64,000 bases of DNA from positions 496,001 to 560,000 of the forward strand of contig NZ_JAFMSZ010000001.1 in NCBI RefSeq assembly GCF_017916505.1, read 5' to 3'. Of the stretch, positions 10,663-23,505 are shown piece after piece. This stretch comes from Naasia sp. SYSU D00057 (GTDB lineage Bacteria; Actinomycetota; Actinomycetes; Actinomycetales; Microbacteriaceae). The notes below the pieces were generated by a model. That model was not told the origin of the DNA, made no database searches, and saw nothing but the letters and a program-made list of their open reading frames with translations. Position 1 is the first letter of the stretch. Each line of letters begins with the position of its first letter. Position numbers and translations under genes: made by a program.

Positions 10663-10731
10663 AACAGGCAGAAATTCCGTCAACAGGCAGAAAGTGGCTC
10701 ATTCCGCCTGTTGGAGGGAGGAATGCCTGTT
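10663..10731. repeat. 19-bp-period inverted array, family B
   Basis: Forward units start AACAGGCAGAAA at 10663 and 10682. Inverted units end GCCTGTT at 10712 and 10731. Total 69 bp, 19-bp spacing, the same geometry as family A although the unit sequence differs. The flanks extend the symmetry (GTCCC before, GGGAC after). Confidence 0.7.
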
Positions 10732-10788
10732 GAGGGACGGGGCGGATCGCCGAACGCCGGCGACTCCGCCTCTGGATGCAGTGATCGA

Positions 10789-10826
10789 GGTTTCGAGACC
10801 GGCGCAAGCGTGCGCCGCCCTCAACC
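10789..10826. repeat. REP-like palindromic element, family C copy 1
   Basis: GGTTTCGAGAC, then stem GGCGCA-AGCG-TGCGCC, then a right flank ending CTCAACC. The outer ends GGTT/AACC also pair. Related elements are at 29074-29114 (inverted) and 29171-29212. It stands 33 bp before the 3' end of the ANTAR gene. Confidence 0.6.
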
Positions 10827-10858
10827 TGACCGCTCGGGACGCTGCGCGTCCAGGGCGG

Positions 10859-11464
10859 TCACTTCTTGGCGGAGAGCTGCTCGATGATCGCCTGGGCGAC
10901 GTCGCGCATGGTGAGGCGGCGGTCCATCGACGCCTTCTGGATCCAGCGGAACGCGTCCGGCTCCGAGAGGCCCATCTTCTCGTTGAGAAGGCCCTTCGCC
11001 CGGTCGACGAGCTTCCGGGTCTCGAAGCGCTCGACCATGTCGGCGACCTCGGCCTCGAGGGTCACGATCTGCTGGTAGCGGCTGAGGGCGATCTCGATCG
11101 CCGGCAGCAGGTCGTTCGGCGTGAACGGCTTCACTACGTAGGCGAGGGCGCCCGCCTCGCTGGCGCGCTCGACGAGCTCCTTCTGGCTGAACGCGGTCAG
11201 CAGCACGACGGGCGCGATGTGGTTCTTGGAGAGCCGCTCGGCGGCGGAGATGCCGTCCAGCTGCGGCATCTTCACGTCCATGACCACGAGGTCCGGACGC
11301 AGCTCGGTGGCGAGGGCGACCGCCGTCTCACCGTCGCCGGCCTCGCCGACGACCTCGAATCCGTTGTCCCGAAGCGTCTCGACGATGTCGAGCCGGATCA
11401 GCGATTCGTCCTCTGCGACGACGACGCGTCGCGGAGCCGTCGGGGTCTCAGCCTGCTCTGCCAC
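10859..11464 (-). CDS. pdtaR: ANTAR-domain response regulator (PdtaR-like)
   Basis: 201 residues: an N-terminal receiver domain (VVVAEDESLIRLDIVETL, phosphoacceptor Asp63 in VMDVKMP, Lys in VKPF) and a C-terminal ANTAR domain (about 127-190, with RKLVDRAKGLLNEKMGLSEPDAF cut by family conventions). ANTAR domains bind paired RNA hairpins and act as antiterminators, so this is a transcript-binding rather than DNA-binding regulator. It resembles mycobacterial PdtaR (Rv1626), which pairs with the histidine kinase PdtaS; no kinase gene is adjacent. GTG start, TAGGCT seven nt upstream. The symbol is by family resemblance. Confidence 0.9.
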   Translation of the reverse strand: MAEQAETPTAPRRVVVAEDESLIRLDIVETLRDNGFEVVGEAGDGETAVALATELRPDLVVMDVKMPQLDGISAAERLSKNHIAPVVLLTAFSQKELVERASEAGALAYVVKPFTPNDLLPAIEIALSRYQQIVTLEAEVADMVERFETRKLVDRAKGLLNEKMGLSEPDAFRWIQKASMDRRLTMRDVAQAIIEQLSAKK

Positions 11465-11471
11465 AGAGGAG

Positions 11472-11477
11472 AGCCTA
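11472..11477 (-). promoter_or_regulatory. -10 box of the ANTAR regulator (leaderless)
   Basis: TAGGCT on the - strand, seven nt before the GTG. It almost abuts the tRNA promoter on the other strand, so the two divergent promoters share a core of about 15 bp and may compete. Confidence 0.5.
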
Positions 11478-11480
11478 CTG

Positions 11481-11486
11481 TAGGGT
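11481..11486 (+). promoter_or_regulatory. -10 box of tRNA-Leu
   Basis: TAGGGT, 29 bp before the mature tRNA end. An overlapping alternative, TACTGT, lies at 11476-11481. Confidence 0.4.
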
Positions 11487-11515
11487 GAACCGCGCCGACC
11501 CCCGGGGCCGGCTCA

Positions 11516-11598
11516 GCCGGTGTGGCGGAATGGCAGACGCAGGGCACTCAAAATGCTCCGCCCGCGAGGGCGTGTGGGTTCGAGTCCCACCACCGGTA
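11516..11598 (+). tRNA. tRNA-Leu, anticodon CAA
   Basis: 83 nt. Acceptor strands GCCGGTG and CACCGGT (one G-T pair at the end), discriminator A. The anticodon loop CTCAAAA sits between GGGCA and TGCTC, giving anticodon CAA (reads UUG). A long variable arm, CGCCCGCGAGGGCG region, marks a class II tRNA. The T-arm GTGGG-TTCGAGT-CCCAC is canonical. CCA is not encoded. The last 23 bases plus one are repeated 146 bp downstream. Confidence 0.95.
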
Positions 11599-11721
11599 CG
11601 ACGCGGCGCGCCGCCATCGGCGGTGCGACGTGGCGTGTGTGTGGTGGGCGAGAGCCACACCGGGGCCCCGCCGGAGGCCCGTGAGCGCCGCATCGCGGCG
11701 CGAAGGCCGGAGGTGGGGACG

Positions 11722-11745
11722 GGGTTCGAGTCCCACCACCGGTAC
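11722..11745 (+). repeat. Duplicate of tRNA-Leu 3' end (possible attachment-site scar)
   Basis: 24 bases identical to 11576-11599, from the GGG of the T-arm through the acceptor end. No other tRNA parts (D-arm, anticodon arm) precede it, so it is not a second tRNA. A direct repeat of a tRNA 3' end is what integrases leave behind. The 122 bp between the copies holds no ORF that I can support. Confidence 0.6.
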
Positions 11746-11816
11746 CGAGGCGGCGGGCCGCCGCCGGCCCTTTCCGCCGTGCACAGCCCTTCGCCGTTGG
11801 GCAGGACCATCCGCTC

Positions 11817-11885
11817 AGCAGGACTTTCTGCGTTCAGCAGGACTTTCGGGCCCTGTTTCTCCTGCCGAGTGCAGAAAGTCCTGCT
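11817..11885. repeat. 19-bp-period inverted array, family A copy 2
   Basis: Forward AGCAGGACTTTC units at 11817 and 11836; inverted units end at 11866 (degenerate, TCCTGCC) and 11885. Total 69 bp. The outer arms extend to a perfect 20-bp inverted repeat: 11812-11831 against 11871-11890. It lies between tRNA-Leu and the 3' end of the hydrolase gene, again a convergent gap. Confidence 0.72.
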
Positions 11886-11915
11886 GAGCGCGGGCGGGCG
11901 ACCTCGGCCCCGCCT

Positions 11916-12665
11916 TCAGCCCAGGAGGGCAGCGGCGACGGCGTCGGGCGCCTCGATGGCCGCCTGGTGGCGCACGCCCCGGATGAGGCGCTCGGTCACG
12001 CCGGGGGCCGCGAGCAGCGGCCGCATCGCGTCGAGGGTGGCGACCGGGTCGTGCTCGCCGCGGACGGCGACGACGGGGACGTCGAGCGTGAGGATGCGGT
12101 CGGTCGCGTCCCAGGCGCCGAGCGCCTCGCAGCAGAGGGCGTAGCTCTCGTCGTCGGTGGCCGCGACGCCCGCCAGGACGCGGCCCACGACGACGGGATG
12201 CGCCTTGGCGAAGCCGGGCGAGAACCAGCGCTCCGCGAGGGCGCCGACGAGGGACCCGGTCCCCCGCCGGCGGACGGCCGCGGCGCGCTCCGCCCAGGAA
12301 GCCTGGTCCCCCATCCTCGGCGCGGAGCAGACGACGCCCGTGAACACGAGGCCCTCCGGACGGGCGAGCGCCAGCTCCTGGACGACCGCGCCGCCGAGGG
12401 AGGTGCCGACGAGGCCGAAGTCGTCGACGTCGAGCTCGTCCACCACGTCGAGCACCGCCTGGGCGAGGTCGATCATCGTGAACGGCTCGGTCGTCACCGG
12501 AGAGGAGCCGTGGCCGGGCAGGTCGACGCCGAGCACGCGGTACCGCTCCCCGAGCCGCTGCGCCGCCGGCCGCCAGTCCTCGTGGCTGCCGCCGAGGGAC
12601 GGCAGCACGAAGAGCGGGAGGGCGTCGTCCGCCCCGGCCAGCGGCGTCGCGGTCAGCGCCGGCAC
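11916..12665 (-). CDS. Alpha/beta hydrolase (3-oxoadipate enol-lactonase-like)
   Basis: 249 residues, alpha/beta-hydrolase fold. The nucleophile elbow is LVGTSLGGAV near residue 90, the acid is probably in VRGEHDP, and the base in GVRHQAAIEAP. The oxyanion-side motif LPSLGGS replaces the usual HG. The layout resembles PcaD and related lactonases and esterases, but no pca genes are nearby, so the substrate is open. GTG start 10 bp after the pyk stop codon, so it is probably the last gene of that transcript. The downstream family A repeat may terminate it. Confidence 0.8.
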   Translation of the reverse strand: MPALTATPLAGADDALPLFVLPSLGGSHEDWRPAAQRLGERYRVLGVDLPGHGSSPVTTEPFTMIDLAQAVLDVVDELDVDDFGLVGTSLGGAVVQELALARPEGLVFTGVVCSAPRMGDQASWAERAAAVRRRGTGSLVGALAERWFSPGFAKAHPVVVGRVLAGVAATDDESYALCCEALGAWDATDRILTLDVPVVAVRGEHDPVATLDAMRPLLAAPGVTERLIRGVRHQAAIEAPDAVAAALLG

Positions 12666-12675
12666 GATCGGCGCG

Positions 12676-14118
12676 CTACTCGGCCCAGGCCGGCGCCGCG
12701 CCGTGCGTCGCGTCGCCGATCCGGTGCACGCGCACGTCGTTCGTCGAGCCGGGGATGCCGGGAGGGGATCCCGAGATCACGACCACCTTGTCGCCGACGG
12801 TGGCGAGGCCCTCGCGCATGAGGACCTCCTCCACCTGGTGGAACATCTGGTCGGTGTGCTTGACGCGCGGCACGAGGAAGGACTCAATGCCCCAGGTGAG
12901 CGCCATCCGGTCCCGGATGCTCGGCTCCGGGGTGAACGCCTTCATGGGGATCGACGACCGGAGGCGCGACATGCGGCGCGCGGAGTCGCCGGACTCGGTG
13001 AACACGCAGAGGTATTTGGCGCCGACGAACTCGGCGACCTCCGCCGCGGCGAGCGTCATGGCGCCGCCCTGGGTGCGCGGCTTGGTGCCGAGCGGCGGGA
13101 TGCGGTCGAGGCCGTGGTCCTCGGTCGACGCGACGATGCGCGCCATCGTCTGGACGGTGACGACCGGGTACTCGCCGACGCTCGTCTCGCCGGAGAGCAT
13201 GACCGCGTCGGCGCCGTCGAGAACGGCGTTCGCGACGTCGGAGGTCTCCGCGCGGGTCGGGACGGGGCTGTGGATCATCGACTCGAGCATCTGCGTCGCC
13301 ACGATGACCGGCTTCGCCATGCGGCGGGCGAGCTCGACGGCGTGCTTCTGCACGATCGGGACCGCCTCGAGGGGCAGCTCGACGCCGAGGTCGCCGCGGG
13401 CGACCATGATCGCGTCGAACGCGTCGACGATGCCCTCGAGGGCGTCGACGGCCTGCGGCTTCTCGATCTTGGCGATGACGGGGATGCGGCGCCCCTCCTC
13501 GGCCATGATCTCGTGCACGCGGGTCACGTCGTCGGCGTTGCGCACGAACGAGAGGGCGATGAAGTCGGCGCCGATGCGCAGGCCCCAGCGGAGGTCCGCC
13601 TCGTCCTTCTCGGAGAGGGCGGGCACGTTCACCGCGACACCCGGCAGGTTGATGCCCTTGTTGTTGGACACCGCGCCGGCGACGACGACCTGGGTGGTGA
13701 CCGTGGTGTCGTCGCTCGAGGTGACGCGGACGCGCACCTTGCCGTCGTCGATGAGGAGCGAGTCGCCCGGCTTCACGTCGCCCGGCAGGCCCTTGAACGT
13801 CGTGCCGACGATGTCCTTGTTGCCGAGGATGTCGTCGGTCGTGATCTTGAACGTGTCGCCCTCGGCGAGGTCGTACGGGCCGTTCTCGAACCGGCCGAGC
13901 CGGATCTTCGGTCCCTGCAGGTCGACGAGCACGCCGACCGCGCGGCCGCTGTCGGCGGCGGCCTTCCGCACATTGGCGTAGACCGCCTCGTGCACCGAGT
14001 AGTCGCCGTGGCTCAGGTTCAGGCGGGCGACGTCGACGCCGGCATCGACGATCGCTCGGATCTGCTCATAGCTGGATGTAGCGGGACCGAGCGTCGCGAC
14101 GATCTTGGCTCGTCTCAT
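12676..14118 (-). CDS. pyk: Pyruvate kinase
   Basis: Makes pyruvate and ATP from phosphoenolpyruvate and ADP, the last glycolytic step. 480 residues, full length. Seen: MRRAKIVATLGPATSS start, RLNLSHGDY, the active-site region VIAKIEKPQAVDAL, MVARGDLGVELP, and the substrate loop VMLSGETSVGEYPV. The C-terminal allosteric domain is complete. The ATG at 14118 has GGAGG about 12 nt upstream. It lies 31 bp after gltD in the same direction, linking a glycolytic enzyme to glutamate synthesis. Confidence 0.96.
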   Translation of the reverse strand: MRRAKIVATLGPATSSYEQIRAIVDAGVDVARLNLSHGDYSVHEAVYANVRKAAADSGRAVGVLVDLQGPKIRLGRFENGPYDLAEGDTFKITTDDILGNKDIVGTTFKGLPGDVKPGDSLLIDDGKVRVRVTSSDDTTVTTQVVVAGAVSNNKGINLPGVAVNVPALSEKDEADLRWGLRIGADFIALSFVRNADDVTRVHEIMAEEGRRIPVIAKIEKPQAVDALEGIVDAFDAIMVARGDLGVELPLEAVPIVQKHAVELARRMAKPVIVATQMLESMIHSPVPTRAETSDVANAVLDGADAVMLSGETSVGEYPVVTVQTMARIVASTEDHGLDRIPPLGTKPRTQGGAMTLAAAEVAEFVGAKYLCVFTESGDSARRMSRLRSSIPMKAFTPEPSIRDRMALTWGIESFLVPRVKHTDQMFHQVEEVLMREGLATVGDKVVVISGSPPGIPGSTNDVRVHRIGDATHGAAPAWAE

Positions 14119-14149
14119 GCGTGGATTGTTCCTCCGTCAGCGGGAAAGG

Positions 14150-15607
14150 TCAGACCGCGAGTGCGCGGTCGGTGGGTCGAACGGGGAACGGCAGCTGCGT
14201 CTCCCCCTCGAGGTAGGCGTCGACCGCGGAGGCGGCGGCGCGGCCCTCAGCGATGGCCCACACGATCAGGGACTGGCCGCGGCCGGCATCCCCGGCCACG
14301 AAGACGCCGGGCAGGCTGGTCTGGTAGTCCCCACCGCGGTCCACGTTACCGCGACCGTCGAAGGGCAGCGCGAGCTGGTCGGTCAGCTCGGTGCTCTCCG
14401 GGCCGGTGAAGCCGAGGGCGAGCAGCACGAGGTCCGCGGGGATCTCGTGCTCGGTGCCGGCCTTCGGCACGCGGCGGCCGTCGAGGTACTCGGTCTCGGC
14501 CACGCGGAGCGCGCGGACGTTGCCCTCGCCGTCGTCGAGGAACTCGACGGTGGAGGCGAGGTACATCCGCTCACCGCCCTCCTCGTGGGCGGACTGCATC
14601 TCGAAGAGCGTCGGGTACATGGGCCACGGCTGGTTCGCCTGGCGCTCCGAGGGCGGCTGCTTGCCGATCGCGAGCGTCGTCACGGACGCGGCGCCCTGGC
14701 GGTGCGCGGTGCCGAGGCAGTCGGCACCGGTGTCGCCGCCGCCGAGGACGACGACGTGCTTGCCCTCCGCGCTGATCTGGTTCGGCACCTGGTCGCCGGC
14801 GACGGCGCGGTTCGCCTGGACGAGGTACTCCATCGCGAAATGGATGCCGTCGAGGTCGCGGCCGGGGATGGCGAGGTCGCGGGGCACGGTGGCGCCGGTC
14901 GCGATGATGACCGCGTCGTAGCGGGCGCGCAGGTCGCCCCACGAGATGTCGCGGCCGATCTCGACGCCCGCCCGGAAGCGGGTGCCCTCCGCCTGCATCT
15001 GGCCGAGGCGGGTCTCGAGGATCCGCTTCTCCATCTTGAACTCGGGGATGCCGTAGCGGAGCAGGCCGCCGATGCGGTCGTCCCGCTCGTACACGGCGAC
15101 CGTGTGGCCGGCGCGCGTCAGCTGCTGGGCGGCGGCGAGGCCGGCGGGGCCGGAGCCGACCACGGCGACCGTCTTGCCGGTGAGGCGCTGCGGCGGGTGC
15201 GGCTCGAGCCAGCCGTTCGCGAACGCGTCCTCCGCGATCGCGGCCTCGACCTGCTTGATGGTCACCGGCGGCTGGTTGATGCCGAGCACGCAGGACGCCT
15301 CGCACGGCGCCGGGCACAGCTTCCCGGTGAACTCGGGGAAGTTGTTCGTGGCGTGCAGGCGCTCGACGGCGGCGTGGTTCTCGCCGCGCCACATGAGGTC
15401 GTTCCACTCGGGGATGAGGTTGCCGAGCGGGCAGCCCTGATGGCAGAACGGGATGCCGCAGTCCATGCAGCGCCCGGCCTGCCGGCGCACGACCCCGGGG
15501 TCGTGCTGCTCGTAGACCTCTTTCCAGTCCATGATGCGGACCGGGACGGGCCGCCGCGGCGCGAGCTCGCGCTGGCGGGTCTTCAGGAAGCCGCGGGGGT
15601 CAGCCAC
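14150..15607 (-). CDS. gltD: Glutamate synthase small subunit (NADPH)
   Basis: Passes electrons from NADPH to GltB for glutamate synthesis from glutamine and 2-oxoglutarate. 485 residues. The N-terminal cysteines [17 protein letters not shown] and [12 protein letters not shown] bind the two 4Fe-4S clusters; [15 protein letters not shown] is the FAD site and [14 protein letters not shown] the NADPH site; GDAGRGQSL closes the FAD domain. The GTG start has GGAGG six nt away. The start region is a near copy of the gltB end 58 bp upstream (see the repeat entry). Confidence 0.97.
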   Translation of the reverse strand: MADPRGFLKTRQRELAPRRPVPVRIMDWKEVYEQHDPGVVRRQAGRCMDCGIPFCHQGCPLGNLIPEWNDLMWRGENHAAVERLHATNNFPEFTGKLCPAPCEASCVLGINQPPVTIKQVEAAIAEDAFANGWLEPHPPQRLTGKTVAVVGSGPAGLAAAQQLTRAGHTVAVYERDDRIGGLLRYGIPEFKMEKRILETRLGQMQAEGTRFRAGVEIGRDISWGDLRARYDAVIIATGATVPRDLAIPGRDLDGIHFAMEYLVQANRAVAGDQVPNQISAEGKHVVVLGGGDTGADCLGTAHRQGAASVTTLAIGKQPPSERQANQPWPMYPTLFEMQSAHEEGGERMYLASTVEFLDDGEGNVRALRVAETEYLDGRRVPKAGTEHEIPADLVLLALGFTGPESTELTDQLALPFDGRGNVDRGGDYQTSLPGVFVAGDAGRGQSLIVWAIAEGRAAASAVDAYLEGETQLPFPVRPTDRALAV

Positions 15608-15657
15608 GGGTCACCTCCAAGCGGTTGATGGGCGCCACCGGGACCGCACCACGAAGG

Positions 15658-15677
<20 letters not shown>
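15600..15677 (-). repeat. Duplicated gltB/gltD junction with 21-codon mini-ORF
   Basis: The 20-base TCAGCCACGGGTCACCTCCA occurs at 15600-15619 and 15658-15677 (+ strand view). On the - strand each copy reads GGAGG, a 6-nt spacer, then GTGGCTGAC, i.e. ribosome site plus start. The first copy also ends gltB. From its GTG (15665) runs a 21-codon ORF in a third frame, ending at 15600 inside the gltD start as GTGGCTGA. This looks like an old 58-bp tandem duplication. The peptide would begin MADLRG, like GltD's MADPRG. Translation is unproven. Confidence 0.55.
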
Positions 15678-20244
<4,567 letters not shown>

Positions 20245-20432
20245 CACGGTCTCCTCACGGGGGAACGTTGCTCATGCGGGACGACGATGGCCCAGAAGGG
20301 GGAAGGGAGGGTGCTGCGGCTGCCGCTCACCCGGGGGTGCTCAGCATTCCATTGTGCAGCAGGCGAGGCTGGAGCTCGCTGGGCGCGTGACCGCTCTGTG
20401 GCGGGATCTCGACGGGATTCGGCCGGATCGGT

Positions 20433-21422
20433 TCAGCGCTTGGAGGAGCCCGCGTTCCGGGATGCCGCGCTTGTGGCCGGCAGCCGGTCGGTCTCCGTCT
20501 CGGCGGCGTCGCCGTCCTCGAAGTCCTCCGCGGTGTAGACCGACTCTACCTTGTCCTCGCGGCCCCACTCGCGGCCCGCCACGTACGGGCTGGGCTCGAC
20601 GCCGGGGTGACGGCGGCGCTGCACGAGGAAGAGGATGACGCCGAGGACGACGGCGAGGATGGCGCCCCACACGTTCGAGCGCAGGCCGAGGAAGATCAGG
20701 CTGGGGTCGACGCGGATCGACTCGAACCAGATGCGGCCGATGCCGTACCAGATGAGGTAGAGGGCGAAGAGCTTGCCCCACTGCAGGCGCCACTCGCGCT
20801 CGATCAGGAGCAGGAGGACGACGCCGAAGAGGTTCCACAGCATCTCGTAGAGGAACGTCGGGTGGAAGAGCGTGCCGGCAGGCAGTCCGGCGGGGAACGC
20901 CGGGTTGCTCGACTCGATCTCGAGCCCCCAGGGGAGGTCGGTCGGCTGACCGAAGAGCTCGTGGTTGAACCAGTTGCCGAGGCGGCCGATCGCCTGGGCG
21001 AGCAGCAGCCCGGGTGCGAGCGCGTCGGCGAACGTCCAGAACCGCAGGCCGGTGATCCGGCAGCCGATCCAGACGCCGATCGCGCCGCCGATGAGGGAGC
21101 CGAAGATCGCGTTGCCGCCCTCCCAGATCGCGATGATGCCCCCGAGCGTCTCGAGGAGGGAGCGGCCGCCGCCGAAGTAGTCGGCGGGGTGGGTGAACAC
21201 GTGCCAGAGCCGCGCGCCGACGATGCCGAGCGGCACCGCCCACAGGGCGACGTCGACCACGACCCCCGGCTCCGCGCCGCGCTTCGTGAGGCGGCGGGAG
21301 GTCAGCAGGATCGCGGCCACGATGCCCACGAGGATGCAGATCGCGTACGTGTGGATCGTGAAGATCCCCACGGAGAACGACTGCCACTCGGGCGAGGGAC
21401 TCGGGATGCTGCGCGGCGTCAC
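20433..21422 (-). CDS. lgt: Prolipoprotein diacylglyceryl transferase
   Basis: Membrane enzyme that moves diacylglycerol from phosphatidylglycerol to the lipobox cysteine of prolipoproteins. 329 residues with about seven membrane segments. The signature RLGNWFNHELFG and the HTYAICILVG start of the catalytic core are present. A charged, probably cytoplasmic tail of some 60 residues after the last helix (rich in Glu, Asp and Arg) is typical of actinobacterial Lgt. GTG start at 21422; TAGGCT eight nt upstream follows the trpA stop directly. Confidence 0.95.
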   Translation of the reverse strand: MTPRSIPSPSPEWQSFSVGIFTIHTYAICILVGIVAAILLTSRRLTKRGAEPGVVVDVALWAVPLGIVGARLWHVFTHPADYFGGGRSLLETLGGIIAIWEGGNAIFGSLIGGAIGVWIGCRITGLRFWTFADALAPGLLLAQAIGRLGNWFNHELFGQPTDLPWGLEIESSNPAFPAGLPAGTLFHPTFLYEMLWNLFGVVLLLLIEREWRLQWGKLFALYLIWYGIGRIWFESIRVDPSLIFLGLRSNVWGAILAVVLGVILFLVQRRRHPGVEPSPYVAGREWGREDKVESVYTAEDFEDGDAAETETDRLPATSAASRNAGSSKR

Positions 21423-21430
21423 GATCGGTC

Positions 21431-21436
21431 AGCCTA
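21431..21436 (-). promoter_or_regulatory. -10 box of lgt, directly after the trpA stop
   Basis: TAGGCT on the - strand, eight nt before the lgt GTG. It directly follows the trpA TAG, so the sequence reads TAGTAGGCT: tandem in-frame stops that also form the promoter. It may give lgt expression independent of the trp operon. Confidence 0.4.
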
Positions 21437-22270
21437 CTAGAGGGCGGAGGCCGATCCCGGGCGCGTGCCCTCGGCCAGGCGCGCCGCGGTGGCGCCGGCC
21501 GCGCTGACGCCGCCCTCGGCGAGGGCCGCAACCAGTGCGGAGCCGACGATGGCGCCGTCGGCGTACTCGAGGACCTCGCGGACCTGCTCGGCGGTCGAGA
21601 TCCCGAGGCCCACGCACGCGTTCTCGGCTCCGGCGGCGCGCAGCCGGTCGACGAGTCCGCGGGCGGCCCGGTCGACGTCGGAGCGGGCGCCGGTGATGCC
21701 CATGGTCGAGACGGCGTAGACGAAGCCGCGGCTCACCTCGACGGCCCGGGCGAGGCGGGCGTCGCTCGAGGAGGGCGCGGCGAGGAACACGCGGTCGAGC
21801 CCGGTCCGCTCGGAGGCGGCCAGCCAGTCCCCCGCCTCGTCGGGGATCAGGTCGGGCGTGATGACGCCCGCACCGCCCGCGTCGCGCAGGTCGTCGGCGA
21901 AGCGCTCGACGCCGTACTGCACGACCGGGTTCCAGTAGGTCATCAGCAGGACCGGGGCGTCGACACGCTCGCGGACCCCGCGGACCGCCTCGAAGGCGTG
22001 CCGCAGCCGGAAGCCGTTCGCGAGCGCCTGCTGCGTCGCGGCCTGGATGACCGGGCCGTCCATCACCGGGTCGGAGTACGGCAGCCCGAGCTCCAGGACG
22101 TCGACGCCGTTCTCGACGAGCGCGACGGCCGCGTCGATGCTCGTGGCGAGGTCGGGGAACCCGACCGGCAGGTAGCCGACGAGGGCGCCCGTGCCGGCGT
22201 CCCGGCGCTCGGCGAGGACCGCGGCGACGCTCGTCGCGCCCGTCGAGGGCGCGCTTCCCTGGGCGCTCAC
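21437..22270 (-). CDS. trpA: Tryptophan synthase alpha chain
   Basis: Cleaves indole-3-glycerol phosphate to indole and glyceraldehyde 3-phosphate, channelling indole to TrpB. 277 residues. The catalytic Glu lies in [13 protein letters not shown], the Asp region in [16 protein letters not shown], and [11 protein letters not shown] binds phosphate. GTG start overlaps the trpB stop by 4 bp (GTGA), so the two subunits are translationally coupled. Confidence 0.97.
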   Translation of the reverse strand: MSAQGSAPSTGATSVAAVLAERRDAGTGALVGYLPVGFPDLATSIDAAVALVENGVDVLELGLPYSDPVMDGPVIQAATQQALANGFRLRHAFEAVRGVRERVDAPVLLMTYWNPVVQYGVERFADDLRDAGGAGVITPDLIPDEAGDWLAASERTGLDRVFLAAPSSSDARLARAVEVSRGFVYAVSTMGITGARSDVDRAARGLVDRLRAAGAENACVGLGISTAEQVREVLEYADGAIVGSALVAALAEGGVSAAGATAARLAEGTRPGSASAL

Positions 22271-23505
22271 ACCTGCTCCGCGCCGCGGTCGAGGAGGTCG
22301 AAGTAGTGGCCGGCCGTCGTCATGTCCTTGTCGCCGCGTCCGCTGAGGTTGACGAGGATCACGGCTTCCGGGCCGAGCTCACGGCCGAGCTCGAGCGCAC
22401 CCGCGAGGGCGTGCGAGGACTCGATGGCGGGGATGATGCCCTCCGTGCGGCTCAGCAGGCGGAGGGCGCTCATCGCGGCGGCGTCGGTGACCGGCCGGTA
22501 GGTCGCCCTCCCGATGTCGGCGAGCCACGCGTGCTCGGGGCCGACGCCGGGATAGTCGAGGCCGGCGGAGATCGAGTGCGACTCGAGGGTCTGCCCGTCC
22601 TCGTCCTGCAGCAGGTAGCTGCGGGCGCCGTGCAGCACCCCGGGGCGACCCTTCGTGATCGTGGCGGCGTGCCGGGGCGTGTCGACGCCCTCCCCCGCCG
22701 CCTCGAACCCGAAGAGCCGAACCTCGGGATCGTCGAGGAACGCGGTGAAGATGCCCATCGCGTTGCTGCCGCCGCCGACGCACGCGGCGACCGCGTCCGG
22801 GAGGCGGCCGACGAGCTCGAGGACCTGATCGCGTGCCTCGTCGCCGATGATCCGCTGCAGGTCCCGGACCATGGCCGGGAACGGGTGCGGCCCGGCGACC
22901 GTGCCGAAGACGTAGTTGGTGGTGCCGACGTTCGTCACCCAGTCGCGCATCGCCTCGTTGATCGCGTCCTTGAGCGTGCGCGATCCGGCGGTCACCGGGA
23001 CGACCTCGGCGCCGAGCAGGCGCATGCGGGCGACGTTGAGCGCCTGGCGCTCGGTGTCGACCTCGCCCATGTAGATGACGCAGTCGAGGCCGAAGAGGGC
23101 GGCGGCGGTCGCGGTGGCCACGCCGTGCTGGCCCGCTCCCGTCTCCGCGATGACGCGCGACTTGCCGATCCGCTTCGTGAGCAGCGCCTGGCCGAGCACG
23201 TTGTTGATCTTGTGCGACCCGGTGTGGTTGAGGTCCTCGCGCTTGAGGAGGATCCTGGCGCCGCCCGCGTGCTCGGCGAAGCGCTTCACCTCCGTGATGA
23301 TCGACGGGCGTCCGGTGTAGCTGCGGTGGAGGTCGTCGAGCTCGAGGCGGAACGCGGGGTCGCGCTTCGCCTCCTCCCACGCGGCGGTGAGCTCGTCGAG
23401 GGCGGCGACGAGCGGCTCGGGCGAGAATCGCCCGCCGTACTCGCCGAAGTAGGGCCCGGGGAGCGGCTCGAGATGCGCGAGGCGCTCGGAGATGTTGTCG
23501 GTCAT
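22267..23505 (-). CDS. trpB: Tryptophan synthase beta chain
   Basis: PLP enzyme that condenses indole with serine to tryptophan. 412 residues. The PLP lysine is in [13 protein letters not shown], and [10 protein letters not shown] binds the cofactor phosphate. Starts [11 protein letters not shown], the classic TrpB1 form that partners with TrpA. ATG overlaps the trpC stop by 4 bp. Confidence 0.98.
   Translation of the reverse strand: MTDNISERLAHLEPLPGPYFGEYGGRFSPEPLVAALDELTAAWEEAKRDPAFRLELDDLHRSYTGRPSIITEVKRFAEHAGGARILLKREDLNHTGSHKINNVLGQALLTKRIGKSRVIAETGAGQHGVATATAAALFGLDCVIYMGEVDTERQALNVARMRLLGAEVVPVTAGSRTLKDAINEAMRDWVTNVGTTNYVFGTVAGPHPFPAMVRDLQRIIGDEARDQVLELVGRLPDAVAACVGGGSNAMGIFTAFLDDPEVRLFGFEAAGEGVDTPRHAATITKGRPGVLHGARSYLLQDEDGQTLESHSISAGLDYPGVGPEHAWLADIGRATYRPVTDAAAMSALRLLSRTEGIIPAIESSHALAGALELGRELGPEAVILVNLSGRGDKDMTTAGHYFDLLDRGAEQV

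Noticed and set aside
11599-11745. Second tRNA-Leu gene after the first
   Set aside because: Only the T-arm and 3' acceptor are repeated; no D-arm, anticodon arm or 5' acceptor precede them.
10531-11890. CRISPR array from regularly spaced repeats
   Set aside because: The 19-bp units are too short and partly inverted, there are no unique spacers of usual length, and no cas genes are present.
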